Assembly (NCBI GenBank): GCA_037127315.1
Contig: JBBBDQ010000403.1
Location: 1,748,001-1,812,000 of the forward strand
Source of the DNA: Ascarosepion bandense
Lineage: Eukaryota > Mollusca > Cephalopoda > Sepiida > Sepiidae
Direction of reading: 5' to 3'
Length of the DNA stretch: 64,000 nucleotides
Shown here: positions 1 to 14,000 of the stretch, piece after piece
Position numbering within the stretch: position 1 is the first letter of the stretch
Layout of the letters: the number at the start of each line of letters is the position of its first letter
Made by a program: the position numbers and the translations under genes
The notes under the pieces: generated by a model
Told to the model about the DNA's origin: nothing
What the model saw: the letters and a program-made list of their open reading frames with translations, nothing else
Databases searched by the model: none

Positions 1-190
1 CTTAATGTTTCTTTATGAACCTATTATTACCATTACGTCATATCCGCAGACAGGTCTGTTTCGCTGTATCACAGCTCATCAGTTCGGTTAGCCACCCGAT
101 TACTTTTAACCCAAGATTGAAACCCGACCGCATTGGCGTCAGTCGGCAATTCTACCTCTGGGCTATGGGCGCTTGGTAGAAGGAGGCAGA
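1..190 (-). repeat. tRNA-derived SINE-like head
   Basis: On the minus strand this reads like a tRNA, with an A-box-like TAGCCCAGAGGTAGA and a B-box-like GGGTTTCAATC spaced as in a tRNA gene. It differs from the main SINE family of the window. The left end is cut by the window. Confidence 0.45.
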
Positions 191-261
191 CTTTTTAGCG
201 TGTATATTATCCTTATGCACACCCACTAGCCAGAGTGTTCCAATTCATTACTGAATAAGCG

Positions 262-263
<2 letters not shown>

Positions 264-310
<47 letters not shown>
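264..310. repeat. (TA)n microsatellite
   Basis: Pure TA run. Similar runs occur at 3,799-3,854, 4,061-4,094, 5,343-5,386, 6,367-6,406, 22,659-22,698, 47,667-47,698 and 54,360-54,402. Several of these sit at the same internal site of Helitron copies. Confidence 0.95.
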
Positions 311-313
<3 letters not shown>

Positions 314-469
314 CTTCATATTTCAAAACAAGTAATCAAATATATAGAAATATCTACAATTGTATTAAATGAAATCTAAAACTTCCTAAAAATTCAAAAA
401 TCTTATTTAAGGAATGCCTTTTATATATTTTTAAATATATATATATATTTAAAAAAAATTATATATTAT

Positions 470-496
470 CTTCTTCTAACTTTCGTTCTCTCTCTT
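470..496 (-). pseudogene. Damaged microexon (ERERKLEE), 5' splice site lost
   Basis: The acceptor (TTTATTTTATGCAG) and the open 27-nt phase-1 body (ERERKLEE) are intact and very like the exon at 9,735. The donor reads ATAATATA where a GT is expected, consistent with a G-to-A change at intron position +1. The flanking duplicated intron is present at 500-660. The exon is probably skipped or dead; a non-canonical donor cannot be excluded. Confidence 0.6.
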
Positions 497-3400
497 CTGC
501 ATAAAATAAAAAGGAGGATTTTTATGACTTTAGGTCAAAGTTTATTCAACATTGACTATATATTTTAATGTATGTTTTATATCAATCAGCAGATCGCAGT
601 TATTCAAAATATAACAATTAACATTAGACAAATAATCGTTAATAATACTATATAGAGTATTATATAATAAAGCATAGAATAATAGAATAATAGAATAATA
701 AAGCATAGAATAATAGAATAATAGAATAATAAAGCATAGAAATAACAAACATGATTACACAAAAGAAAAAACATTTTGCTATTATTGACATAATCTCTTA
801 GTTCAAGTATTTTTATTTAAAAGAAAAAAATTATTACAAAGGATTCTAAAATTTAATTAAGAGTAAAAAATTTATTTCGGAAATCAATTTTAATATATTT
901 GGAAAAATGAATAATTTTACCTTCTTGCATCAGGCGCATTCTCTCTTCTGTGTAAAAGAAAATAAATGAATTTTGTGACATAATATCAAAATATATATTT
1001 AATACGACATTTGCAATATATTTTAATAGAAGTTGCATATCTATCATCAGATCACAGATAAGCAAAATATTAGTAAATACTGAGAGTAGAGTTTACAGCA
1101 TTCGTTGCAAGGAAAGATGCAAAAAACTTATTATTTATCTTAAAATATGTTATAGCTATGTTAAAGTATTTAATATGCGTGTAAAAATAATAATTTGCAT
1201 AAAGTTGTTGTAACAATTTATTCTGGTGGAGTTCTGATATATGAAACCATTTTACACATGACGTCACATACGCAACATGCATGGAAATGAATTAAATATA
1301 AATTGTATTTTAAAAAAAATATATTTGTTTGAACATTATTTTTAATCAATACTCGTATTTGAGTAGATATTTTGTTTTTAATCAAACAGTATATTTATAT
1401 ATTTATTTTTACCGGCCTGATTATTTACGATAAATTTTGTTACGAAAACGGCAGGATTCGAACCTGAGAACCCTAAAAATATAGGGGAGGCCACCAATTG
1501 ATCTTGTGCATTTTAGATTACTCGACCACGAATGATTCTACAGTCTAATCGAAGTTAAATCAATCTTTATATAACACAATTTTCGATTCTACGTAAATAG
1601 CCATCTCTGCTCTGAAAGTGTGTCGTAATGTCAACAAATGTAAACATACAATGTTACAGAATGTCCCAAAGATTAGCGAATTGGTTTTAACAATCAGCAT
1701 ATTTAATTCATTTGTTTGAACATTATTTTTAATCGATACTTGTATTTGAGTAGATATTCTGTTTTTAATCAAACAGTATAAATATTTGTACGCATTTGAG
1801 TAGATATTACTACGTATTTGAGTAGATATTACTACGTATTTGAGTAGATATTCTGTTTTTAATAAACAGTATAAATTGTAATGTTCAAGAAATGTAAAGA
1901 TGTGGCCAAAAAATCTTGTCTACCACACTGACGACATTTATTATTTCATGATCGAAATATTCTTGAACAAAAACATAAAAATATATTTCATACATTATTT
2001 TCTTGTGCAGTCAACTTCTGTGAAACCATTTTAGACATGGCGTCACTCATACAAAAATTATAATAGGAACAAGAAACAAAACAATCGGGATGTAAGTAAC
2101 ATTATTTGTCTATCATATTGACAAATTCAGTCAGTTAATTGCCATACGTGATACACGCTTAGGCGATCATGTCTCGAAAGAGACATGACTGACTGGGCAG
2201 AAGATTATCCCGCAGTAGGTTGCCATTGCTTTCTGCGGTAGACTGGTTGCCGACCAAGGCTATAGAACCCAATCTGTCCTGTTATTTAACCCATAACTGG
2301 AAGGAAGAGACGGATTAATACCTTTCCCAAGGGTATTTGCGCGTAAGTGAATACAATGAATTCGGCTGGAATTCGAACTCGGTTCCCCGATTTCTCGTTC
2401 CGAGCCGATATCCACTGCACCACAAGGCACTTAATAATAATTGATAGCAGAAACTAAAATTATCGTCATTGGCTTTCAATATTAGAAAAGAAAATAATAT
2501 TAACGGAAAAATTTGATTTAAAGAACTTGATATTAATTTATACTGTATTTGAAAGAAATTGCATATTGCTTACCTTCTTTAAACTTTAGTTCTCTCTCTT
2601 CTGCATAAAATAAAAAATAATTTTTATGACATGAAGTCAATATATAGATTTCATGCAACATGGATAATATATTCCAATTTATCTTCTATATCTGTTATCA
2701 GATCCCAAACAGACAATGTACAACGATTAATATAAGACATATATAAGTAAATTGTGGTGATACCGCTCGAACAAAAGAGATGGACCGGATGTTCGCACTC
2801 TCACGACCAAAAAGTAAATGACCAAAAGTCGTCGGTGCGCAGCCGGCTTCGAGCAGATGTTTCGGTTGAAAACTAAAAATTAATTAAATATTAAATTTCC
2901 AGTTCGCGAGCCTACGCGAATTTTATTTATCGGCCAATGGGAAGCCCAGAATCAAATACGGATATGATCTGCTGCGATCCAAAAAGAAGATATAAAAAGC
3001 CGAGACAGAAAGCATCGCCAGACAGACAGACAGACCCAGACTCGAGAGTGACGAATGTAATTAGTAGCTCCCTTGACCCAAGTCAAGTGACTTACTATGT
3101 TCACCTCCCTTCTCTCTTATCTTATCTTCACTGTCTCAAAACTACTTACTGACCTAAGGAGCGAATACATCAAAGACACCCCTCCCGGTCAACGCACCCA
3201 CAACTACCTTAAGTATCGAATTCTCCTTGTCAGCCTTCTATTGCCACTATAAAATAACATCAACGTAATATATAACACATACTGTAAGGAATGACTCAAA
3301 ATACTTTAAGCCCTATTCTACAAAAACAACCCATATTAAATATCTATCACCACGGCATCTATAGAGATTCCGGCTATCGCGTATATAAGGAAGCGTCTTA

Positions 3401-3793
3401 GCATAGGGACTACTTCTTTGCCTGAGAAGACCGGTGTGGTTGAAACATAGGTAGCAAGTAAGTGGTGTGTATTTCGTTCTGTGATAGGCGGGCGAGTGTG
3501 AAAAATCCAACAAACACGCACGCATATGAACTTTCTGACCTATTCACCGACCAATTATCTATATATACACGGTATTTTAGGCTGTCAGAAAAACAAACAG
3601 ATCTTGATGTGTAAAGTCATAAGTTTATTCACCTGATGAGAGTCATCTTCGGACTCGAAAGACATGTAGCGACACAAATGCCATCATGGACACTTGATAT
3701 ATTATATTATACAAAAAAGCAAGTAATATTAATAATAATGACGATAAATCTACACTTTAAACAAAACATTCATGGCTTCTCGCACCTTTTTCT

Positions 3794-3861
<68 letters not shown>

Positions 3862-4057
3862 CCAAATTACAGACCATCCCCACTAACACCCAAAAAAACA
3901 AATCCAACACAAATAAACGGTCTTTTCAACTAGATAATTCTCATTTCAAAATAATAACCTGAAGATGAAGCAGTCCACATACAGGGCTAGCTTCGAAACC
4001 CGAAAATCTTTGTGTAGTGATACTATGAATTTAGAAACCATTGTAACAATTATTACA

Positions 4058-4096
<39 letters not shown>

Positions 4097-5023
4097 TTTC
4101 ATTGAATAATATAGACAAGTTCTGTCTATTTATTTTGTGTAAGATCCGTTCGTATGATCTGATTAGCTTGATAGTGTTGTCATGGAAAGACGACAAGAAA
4201 TCGCAATAATTGTTGATTTTTTTTATCAGGTCTGAGTTTTCGGCTTACATAAGCCATTATCAAAGGATGAACATTTAATGTTCAGTGAACATAGAACATT
4301 TAAATTATTTTTAACAGAGTGGAGTTATACAGAGAAAATTAGACAGGTCCATTTTTTGTGTCGCACATAGCTGTAGGCCGAGAAGAAATGGTGGTAGTGG
4401 GTTTTTTTGTTCAATTGAGTGTATAGTGGCATGAGGGATTGGTCTGGGAACTGCTGCTACTATGGTGTAGAGGGTAAGTATGATAACTATGACCTCTCCC
4501 GTCGATTATAGACATTGAAGTATGTTAGTAGAGGTGTCGAAATTTATTTTATTTAGGTTAGGTTTAAACTGTTTGATGTAGATAGCTTCTAGAATTTTAA
4601 GTTTTCGTTTTGCACTTAAATGAAAATTCTAACAAATCCGACATTTAAAACACCACGGCTATCAACACACACTTCTTAGAAAAACATTTGTTGAAAATAC
4701 GCATATACTTAGACAAGAAAATAATAAAAATAATATATTTGAAAGGAACTGGATATTACCTTCTATCTTGCGTTCTTGTTCTGTAGAAAAGAAAATACAA
4801 TATTTTTAATGCATAAAGTCAAAATACGTATTGCCTAAAAGATTTATAATATATTCTAATATACATTATATATCTATCATCACGTCCAAAACAACAAAAA
4901 TACATCTATTAATAAAAGACAGGCATTAGTAGTTAACACCAATATACTATATATCACTCATTGTAAGAAATGAGCCCAAATACTTGAAGCTATTATATCT
5001 AAACTTATTTATAAATGGAACTT

Positions 5024-5080
<57 letters not shown>

Positions 5081-5339
5081 GTAACCCATAGACACCGAAA
5101 CGGCTGAACCGATTTTCTTGAAAATTTACACACTTGTACTATAGGCGTCTGCGAGTGTTCTTAGCTAGGTTTTGTGTCGAGGTACCCCCGATAAATATCG
5201 AAAATCGATAATCGAAAAAATCGGGTTATAGAAGGAGTGGTCCGATTTTAATCAAATTTGATATACTCATAGACAAAGACATAAGAAACGATATTCAGAA
5301 GTTTCAAGATTGCAGTTCTTAAAACAGTGCAGAAAATCG

Positions 5340-5391
<52 letters not shown>

Positions 5392-5641
5392 GCAAGATGT
5401 TTGTGTGTGTTTCTGCTTATCTGTCTGTATGTCCTTTATACAAAGCCACAATTTTTATCCGATTCTCACCAAACTTCACACAAATATTCTTTAGGCTGAG
5501 TCTGAGCTCCAGGTCCATGGATTAGTTTTCGATATTTATCGGGGATAGTTCGACACAAAACCTAGCTAAGAACACTCGCAGACGCTTACTGTGTAAATTT
5601 TCAAGAAAATCGGTTCAGTCGTTTCGGAGTCTATAGGTAAC

Positions 5642-5681
<40 letters not shown>

Positions 5682-6364
5682 ACACACACACAAAGTTCCA
5701 TTTATAAATAAGTTTAGATTAGATTTAGATAAACAATCCACATGAAATATCTGTTATTACAGGAGGTGGTATTTCAAAATGTTTACATAATATGTGTCTG
5801 AAATATTAGTAAATACTAAATTTTAGCGTGTACTCACTGCACAGAAAGGCTAAAAATAGTATTTTATTTAAAACCAAACTGTAGAATATTTAAAAATACC
5901 AACAAAATACCAACAAAATATAACAAAGTAATTTAAAATTTTAGTAAAAGTGAACGTTTTTATTTAAGTAATATGACTCAATATGTCTCAATATGTCTCA
6001 ATATGTCTCAATATGACTCAACATGTCTCAATATGTCTCAATATGACTCAATATGTCTCAATATGTCTCAATATGACTCAATATGTCTCAATATGTCTCA
6101 ATATATATCTGAAAAAAATTATACATCTTACCTTCTCTCTTTTCCAGTTCTGTATAGAAGAAAAGAGAATATTCATGATATTCATAAAATTAAATTATAC
6201 GTTTCATGTAGCATTGATAATGTATTATTGTATTCTAATATAAATATAATATCGATGATTCGATCCTAAACAGTTAAAACTATTAACATAAGACAGATAT
6301 GAGTAGTCAATACCAAAATACTATATTTCGCTCATTGCACGGGAAGACACACAATTCATGTATT

Positions 6365-6412
<48 letters not shown>

Positions 6413-9400
6413 CACAAAAAAACAAAAAAAAACAAAAAAAAAACGTATAAAATATTCTATCACCCCAGATGCCGGTATTTGAATTCTGAAATTAATATTT
6501 AATATGGGTAAAGTATATAATCAGTCTTATAAAATATTTGATACCGTTTTACACATGTGGTCATTTACACATTCAGTCAGTTAAGTGCCATACGTGATAC
6601 ACGCTTGGGTGATCATGTCTCAAAAGAGACATGATTGACTGGGCAGAAGACTATCCCACAGTAGGTTCTCATTACTTTTTGCCGTAGACTGGTTGTCAGC
6701 GAAGGCTAAAGAACCCAATGCGTCCTGTTATTTAACCCATAACTGGAGGGAAGAAACGGATATTAATATCTTTCCCAAGGGTATTTGCGCGTAAGTGAAT
6801 ACAAGGAATTCAACTGGGATTCGAACTCGGCTCACCAATTTCTCGTTCCAAGCCGATCAAAAAGTCAGTATACAGTAACTGTTGAAGAACAATTTCCGTG
6901 AAAATATTTATAGAAGAGGCAAGGGAAGCCACGTTACACCGGTGGGAAGGAAGTATCCTAAAGGATACCTCCTCTGTGATTAAGGGGAGGCATCTGATAT
7001 GACGGGGAGGCATCTGATATGAAGGGGAGGCATCTGATATGACGTGGAGGCATCTGATATGAAGGGGAGGCATCTGATATGACGGGGAGGCATCTGATAT
7101 GACGGGGAGGCATCTGATATGAAGGGGAGGCATCTGATATGACGGGGAAGCATCTGATATGACGGGGAGGCATCTGATATGAAGGGGAGGCATCTTATAT
7201 GACGGGGAGGCATCTGATATGAAGGGAAGGCATCTGATATGACGGGGAGGCATCTTATATGACGGGGAGGCATCTGATATGAAGGGAAGGCATCTGATAT
7301 GACGGGGAGGCATCTGATATGAAGGGGAGGCATCTGATATGAAGGGGAGGCATCTGATATGACGGGGAGGCATCTGATATGAAGGGGAGGCATCTTATAT
7401 GACGGGGAGGCATCTGATATGAAGGGAAGGCATCTGATATGAAGGGGAGGCATCTGATATAAAGGGGAGGCATCTGATATGAAGGGGAGGCATCTGATAT
7501 GAAGGGGAGGCATCTGATATGACGGGGAGGCATCTGATATGAAGGGGAGGCATCTGATATTAATATTATCATCCGAGGCACCTCTTTTACAAAGGTGGTT
7601 ATTAAAACACAAATATATATAAAAAATACGAAAACTATTAAATAAGAATATGAATTCAAGGGAAAATTTTATTTAAGACATCGATTTTAATCTATAGTTG
7701 AAAGAAACTGTGTATTAATTACCTTCTCTTAATATTCGTTCTCTCTCTTCTGTATAAAACAAAATAGAAATATTTATGAGGTGAAATAAAAATATACTCT
7801 TCATACAACATTAATAATATATTCTAATATATATGTTCTATATATCGATAATCAGATCCAAACCAAAATACAACTATTAACATAAAGCAGATAGTTTTAG
7901 ATAATACCCAAATTCTATTCTGTTGTTAGATAAATTCCTTCGTTTTTTTTTCAATGTTATTTGAATTAACACAAAATATTTTATTGCAGTAATTTATAAT
8001 ATTGAAAATTAACTTATAAACAGAAAGAATTTGCTCTTAGAATTATTGAAAATTCTAGGTTACATACGGAGGAAAAAGGGCTCGGAGAAAATGAAACTCA
8101 CAGCACTTATCGAAAGTAAGTGTGACAGAGGGAAACATAGAATTGCATACATAATGAGTGTATTTGGATGGCAGAACCAAGATAAACAATGATCGTAATG
8201 AAAAAAAAAATACTACTCACAGTTTAAAAAACAAAAATGAATGTTAAGAGAATATAATTTTATGAATGGAACTTCTAAGTTCTGGGTCATTTATATAAAA
8301 AGATTTCAGAAGTCAGTTGTAAAAATCTTCGGAGCAGACCGTTTACTACAATTTGCTTACTTAACATGTAAACTATCCACCCCCACTTGCACCCCCCAAA
8401 ACAGCAACTCCAGACTGAAGTTATTTTGATGAAGTATTTCTAACTTCTTGTCGGTAAGCCTTTGTTTTTTTTCTCTTTAGCCATAACCACTAAAATTGTA
8501 ATAAAATCATTTTTGTTTATTAAAGAACTTTGTTGATTATTTTGTTGTCCAATTGGTTTTCTTTATCTTATTAGTAAATTTTCGTTTTAGGTCCTGAAGG
8601 CTTTTCCCTCTTCAAATTTATCCAAAATAGCATTGTTTCTGTGCAAATGTATATGCTGAACTCAAATAAACAATTAGTTATTGAAGAAACCTACCTTTTT
8701 TGATCTGAACGTATTGACGTTCAGATCAAAAAAGGTAAGTTTCTTCAATAACGAAAAAAAAAAACGAACTACATCTCGCACTTTTTGTCTTCCGTAACTC
8801 TCATGAAGTCATGTAATTAACTGCAGAATGACTATCTGCGTAGGCAACAAATTTCGGCCGATTTATTTCCTTTTCTGAAACTTCCGCCTATTTACTTCCT
8901 GTAATGAAAGTAATACGCGTAAAAATACAATCGCGTATTACTTTCATTACAGGAAGTAAATAGGCGGAAGTTTCAGTAAAGGAAGTAAATCAGCCGAAAA
9001 CAGACCGAAATTTGTTGTCCTACGCCGAAAGACATTCAGCAGTTTATTACATGATTGCGTTAGAGTTACGGGAAACAAAATGTAGTTCGATTTTTTTCTG
9101 GACGTTCAGATAAAAAAAGGTAGGTTTCTTCAATAACTAATTGTTGATTTGAGTTCAGCATATACATTTGCACAGAAATAATGCTATTTTGGATCAATTT
9201 GAAGGGGTAGGGGGAAAGCCTTCGGGACCTAAAACGAAAATTTACCATCTTATTTCTTTTGTTGTACACGTGACAATGAATTTGTGGAGAGCTATGATCA
9301 AACCAGCTCCTGTTAGTATATGATACATATAAAACTCATAAAGCTGCTTCATATTGTTAGTTACAAATCTTCATATTAAAATAAAACAACCGAATATTAA

Positions 9401-11043
9401 ACAAAAAACTAGATATGCATTGCAGAGGAATATAAAAGTAATTGTTTATTTAGGAAATATAGTTTAATATATGGCTAAATAAAGAAAACAAGAGAAAAAC
9501 TTTATTTTTCTCGCATACGCGTTTCGTCCTGTTATGAACTTTCAAGGTAAAAAGATGAAATGAATTTTATTTTTAATAAAGTATGTATCAACAAAAAATT
9601 GTTGGTTATAAGGAAAAACGTTTATAAATTGTCATTTTTATGATATCTAATTATATTGTTATTGTCTTCAGATTATAATTAAGTATATTTTGCATTTTAA
9701 TAAATATTTGAAAAAGAAACTAAGTACAACTTACCTTCTTCTAACTCGAGTTTTCTCTCTTCTGTACAAAACAGAACATAATTATTTTGTAGCATGAAAT
9801 CAAAATATACATTTCATACAGCATTAATAATATGTTTTAAACATTTCACCCCAAAAAGGGCAATAATGCCATTAAGACATAAGGAGTTAATGAGAGTGAA
9901 AGAATATAAGAAAAATAAGGAAAAGGGAACTGTAAAAAAACAAAAAAACAAAAAAAAAACAAAAACAGGAATTAAAAAGATAAACGATAAGAGAAAATAT
10001 TCCATAAGTTTTTTTTTTTAATCATTTCACCCCGAGCAAGGCAGAAACGCCACTGATGTGCAGGGGGTTACATAAATGTAAAAAGATTAATTAGAAAAGA
10101 GTGGGGAGTACAAGCTAGTTAGAAAGGAACAATAGAAAGCTGAGAAAGCAGGTGCGATGACAGATACATAGGCGGAGAGAAAGTGAAGGTTATACAGGGG
10201 AGGGGAGAGAGCTAGAGTCCAGTGGTTAGTAGATGAGTATTAACTTTGCATTTAAATTTCTGGAGGTTGTAGCCATCAGGAAAGCAAGAATACTGGAGTG
10301 AGTTCCACAGGCGGGAAGTGCGAGAGAGGAAGCTGCAGGAGTAGAATTGTCGTTTGCATTTGGCTAACCTGACTGTAAATGGGTGGGACCCAGTTACCAG
10401 TCTGGTTGCACGGGTAAACACCTGTTGAGGAGGCATCAATGACTTAAGCTCATCCGAGTAGAAGCCATGAAAGTATTTATAGAAGAGACAGAGGGAGGTC
10501 ACATTTCGACGATGGGAAAGTGGCTGCAGTCGAGTCGCCAGATCAGTACCTATCACATTACAGACTCTCCTTTGGAGCTTGTCAAGAACACTGAGGAGAA
10601 CGGCAGGGGCACCTGACCATAAATGGCAGCAGTACTCCATGCACAGACGGATGGTTGACTTGTATATATGCAGGATGGATTCAGGTGGAAAAAACATCCT
10701 GGATCGACATAGTGACCCAATCTTCTTAGCAGTAGATTTTGCTATGGATTCAATATAGTGGTTCCATTTGAGGTCTGAGGACAGGGTAAGTCCGAGAAGG
10801 CGTAGTGTATTACTCTCCGGGAAAATCATCTGGTCCATGCTTATGGGAGGCAGAAGAGGTTGCCTGTAATGGTTGACAGACAACAGCTTGGTCTTAGAGG
10901 AATTGAAGTTGACAAGCCACTTCTTGCCCCAGTTCACCACAGTAAAAGTACAGTAGAAGAAACTGTCAGAAACTGTAAAATGATTAGACTTTGCCGCTAC
11001 TCTAATACCGCGTTTTAATTCTTCTTCTTCTTCTTCTTCTTCT

Positions 11044-11082
<39 letters not shown>

Positions 11083-14000
11083 TCCTCTTCTTCTTCCTCT
11101 TCTTCTTCCTCTTCTTCTTCTTCTTCCTCTTCTTCTTCTTCGTGCCTTGTCCTTTCAGGACGTAGGCGATCATGGCCTTCCACGTCTCCCTATCCCTGGT
11201 GGCTCTTAGCACGCTTTCTCTTGTAACGTCTCTCAGCCCCCGTTCTGTCATCCACCTGCTCAGGCCCTTCAAATATGTTATCCGCTGATATCCTCTGTCT
11301 ATTTTTCACTCTATCTGGCCTATTAATATCAGGTTCTCCAAGCCCTCCTTCATCATTGCATGTCCCAGGAACTTCCGTTGTCTGTTACTGATGCTCAATA
11401 TTAATTTCCTTTTCGTTTCTATTCTTTCCAACACCTCGTCATTGCTCACATGCTCGGTCCACGATATCCGCAGCATCCTTCTGTAGAACCACATTTCAGC
11501 TGCTTCAAGTTTTCTCTTCATCTTTGTTCATATTGTCCAACATTCACTGCCATATTGAAGAACTGACATCACATAGCAATCCAGTACTCTCTTCTTTGTT
11601 TCTAGTGAAAGTTTCCTGTGTTTTAATACTTTACTCGGCTTCTGAAACGCGTCTTTCGCCATATCAATTCGCTCTCTGTCGCACTTTTCGTCTTCAGTTA
11701 GAACACTTCCCAGATATTTAAATTTTCGTACCTGTTTGATTTTAACATCCCCCGCCTGTATTTGGCACTTTGGGCTACTCTTTTTGCTGATGACCATGTA
11801 TTCGGTTTTCCATTAAGTTTATTTAACACACAGAAAAGTTCACCAGAACATTTACCATGAAAGTATTTATAGAAAAGGCAGTGGATTGATAAACAATGCT
11901 TAAAGTTACAAAGGAATGGAAATTGTAGAGAGTAACGACCATTCACACCTGGAAAAGACAGATCCAATCAAAGAAGGTCAAATTGCTGTTCGATATTCTC
12001 ACCATAGGCTCCCAACCCCAAAGAAAATGTTTAAAAAGAAATAATCAAATATTAAAACAAGATAAACTAATCGAATCAAAACGACCATTAAAAGTAAAAA
12101 GCTATATTTAATAGATTTTAATATACATTTGAAAGAAAATGGATATTACTCACCTTCTTGCTTTCGTTCTCGTTCTTCTATAAAAAAGAAAATATAATAT
12201 TTTTAGTACACAAAGTCAACATACGTATAACTGAAAAAGATTTATAATATATTCTAATATACATTATATATCCATCTTCACATCCAAACAACAAAAATAC
12301 AGCTGTTAAGACCGACATTAGTAGATAATATCAATATACTATATATCACTCACTATTAGGAAAGACTGCAAATACCTAAAATTATAAAAAAATCCAAACA
12401 ATCTGCATTAAATATCTATCACCAAAAGAGTTGCTATTTTAAAGTGTGTATAAAATATTTCAATTGCGTAAGAAATATAAGTATATACTATGGGATCATT
12501 GCAAAATTTAGTGCTCGATTTTCATTGTTCATATAAAATGGCGTAATTTGACACCAGCGTTTATTTTAATGTCGATTTTTGGCATGTTCTATTTTGAAAT
12601 CTTTCATCGTTCAGTTGTGAGTCAGGCTTTGTTGAACGCTGACGTTTTGTCCACGAATTAATGCTTTAAAGATGGAAGATGAAAATTTGCACTTTCGCGA
12701 TATTATGCTGTAATAAACAAGACAAGTTCTAGATTTAAAAATTCAAATTCTAAGCACTGACTCATTGATTTTATTAGAAAAGGCCAGAATCACACGTGGG
12801 AGTGAATTCCCAAACGTAATAAAAGGTGGGAAAGCTTGACCGCTGGCAGAGCGTTAAGATGACAAGCAATTAACACGTACTCTTGACAATCGTTATTATT
12901 ATTGTCTTTATCTTTCTCTCTCATCCTCTCACCTTACACCTCTCACTTCCTTCACCATTCACCCTGAGCGATAATTTCAAAGACTATACTATCCAACAAT
13001 AAACGTTCATACATATATACAAACATACACACATACGTTCCTGCCTACGTACACATAAACTCATTCTTGCAAGGACTACCACGAACATTTCAACGAACTC
13101 TTGATACCCTTGACTTTTTTATACAGTTTTTCAATGAAGATTAACTTCTACCAATTCATGTTATTCTTTTCCGTTAATAAATTTCTATAAAAACATGCAA
13201 AAGATATATTCTTATTCTTCCACAAATTAACACATTCCAATCTCTAACCTTCTGATGATAGCGAATAAACCTAAGTTGTTGGGAGTTCGGTTATGTATGA
13301 CACATGACCAATTCAATAAACATTAACCATCTCTCTACAGCTCGACTGGAGAGAGAAAGAGAGAGTTAATAGTAATAACCATAGCGTGACGTTTATCAAG
13401 GGTATATGTTAATTGCTTGTCATCTTAATTTTCTGACAACGGTCGAGCTTGCTCGGCTTTTATTTCGTTTTGGGAATTCACTCCCGGATGTGATTCTGGC
13501 CTTTCCATTAGACGACAAACATTTCGCATCTTTTTCGCGAGTTTTGTGTGTGTTAAGCAAAGTTTGTAAATTCGAGGAAATTTGTTTATTTCTAATAAAA
13601 TCAATGAGTCAGTGCTTAGCATTTGAATTTTCAAATGTAGAACTTGTTTCGTTCACTACAATCCTATACGAACTTTAAAAATGAGTAAACGTCGAAATTG
13701 CAGCAAAGTTATCCAGAAGGTTTATTTTGATGATGTTCCAGTTCTTCCGATCAACGGAATGTAGCTAGGCAGGTTTTGTTAGGAAGATTTTAAACTGAAG
13801 GCTCAACCACGCTTTGTTCAAACTTCTGGTGTCGATGAAGACGCCCTGCTTAAAAATATCAATGGAAGAAATTACTAAAAGTTTTAAAATCGATATCCCA
13901 ACCGCCTTTTGCTATTTGAAGAGACTTGACTTCAAGAAACGACCAACTTTGACAAGTCGAATAGGTTTAATTTTCCATCACGACGGCGCGAAATCACGTG

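Larger units (their letters stand above)
3600..4330 (+). mobile_element. Penelope-like element remnant with hammerhead motifs
   Basis: The segment holds two hammerhead-like cores on the plus strand (3,633 and 3,959) and one decayed on the minus strand (about 4,237-4,265), separated by (TA)n runs. Hammerhead ribozymes in terminal repeats are known from Penelope-like retroelements. No reverse transcriptase is seen, so the assignment rests on the ribozyme motifs. Confidence 0.5.

Noticed and set aside
5973..6269. MSQYVSICLNMTQ repeat frame
   Set aside because: 10-bp minisatellite next to a microexon; overlapping frames all open.
6810..7659. Long minus-strand frames of a MPPRHIRCLPFISDASPSYQ-type repeat protein
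   Set aside because: Produced by the 20-bp VNTR, which is open in all three frames; no splice or start context.
11015..11272. Poly-Lys/poly-Glu frames
   Set aside because: Translation of the (TTC)n/(GAA)n microsatellite at a LINE end.
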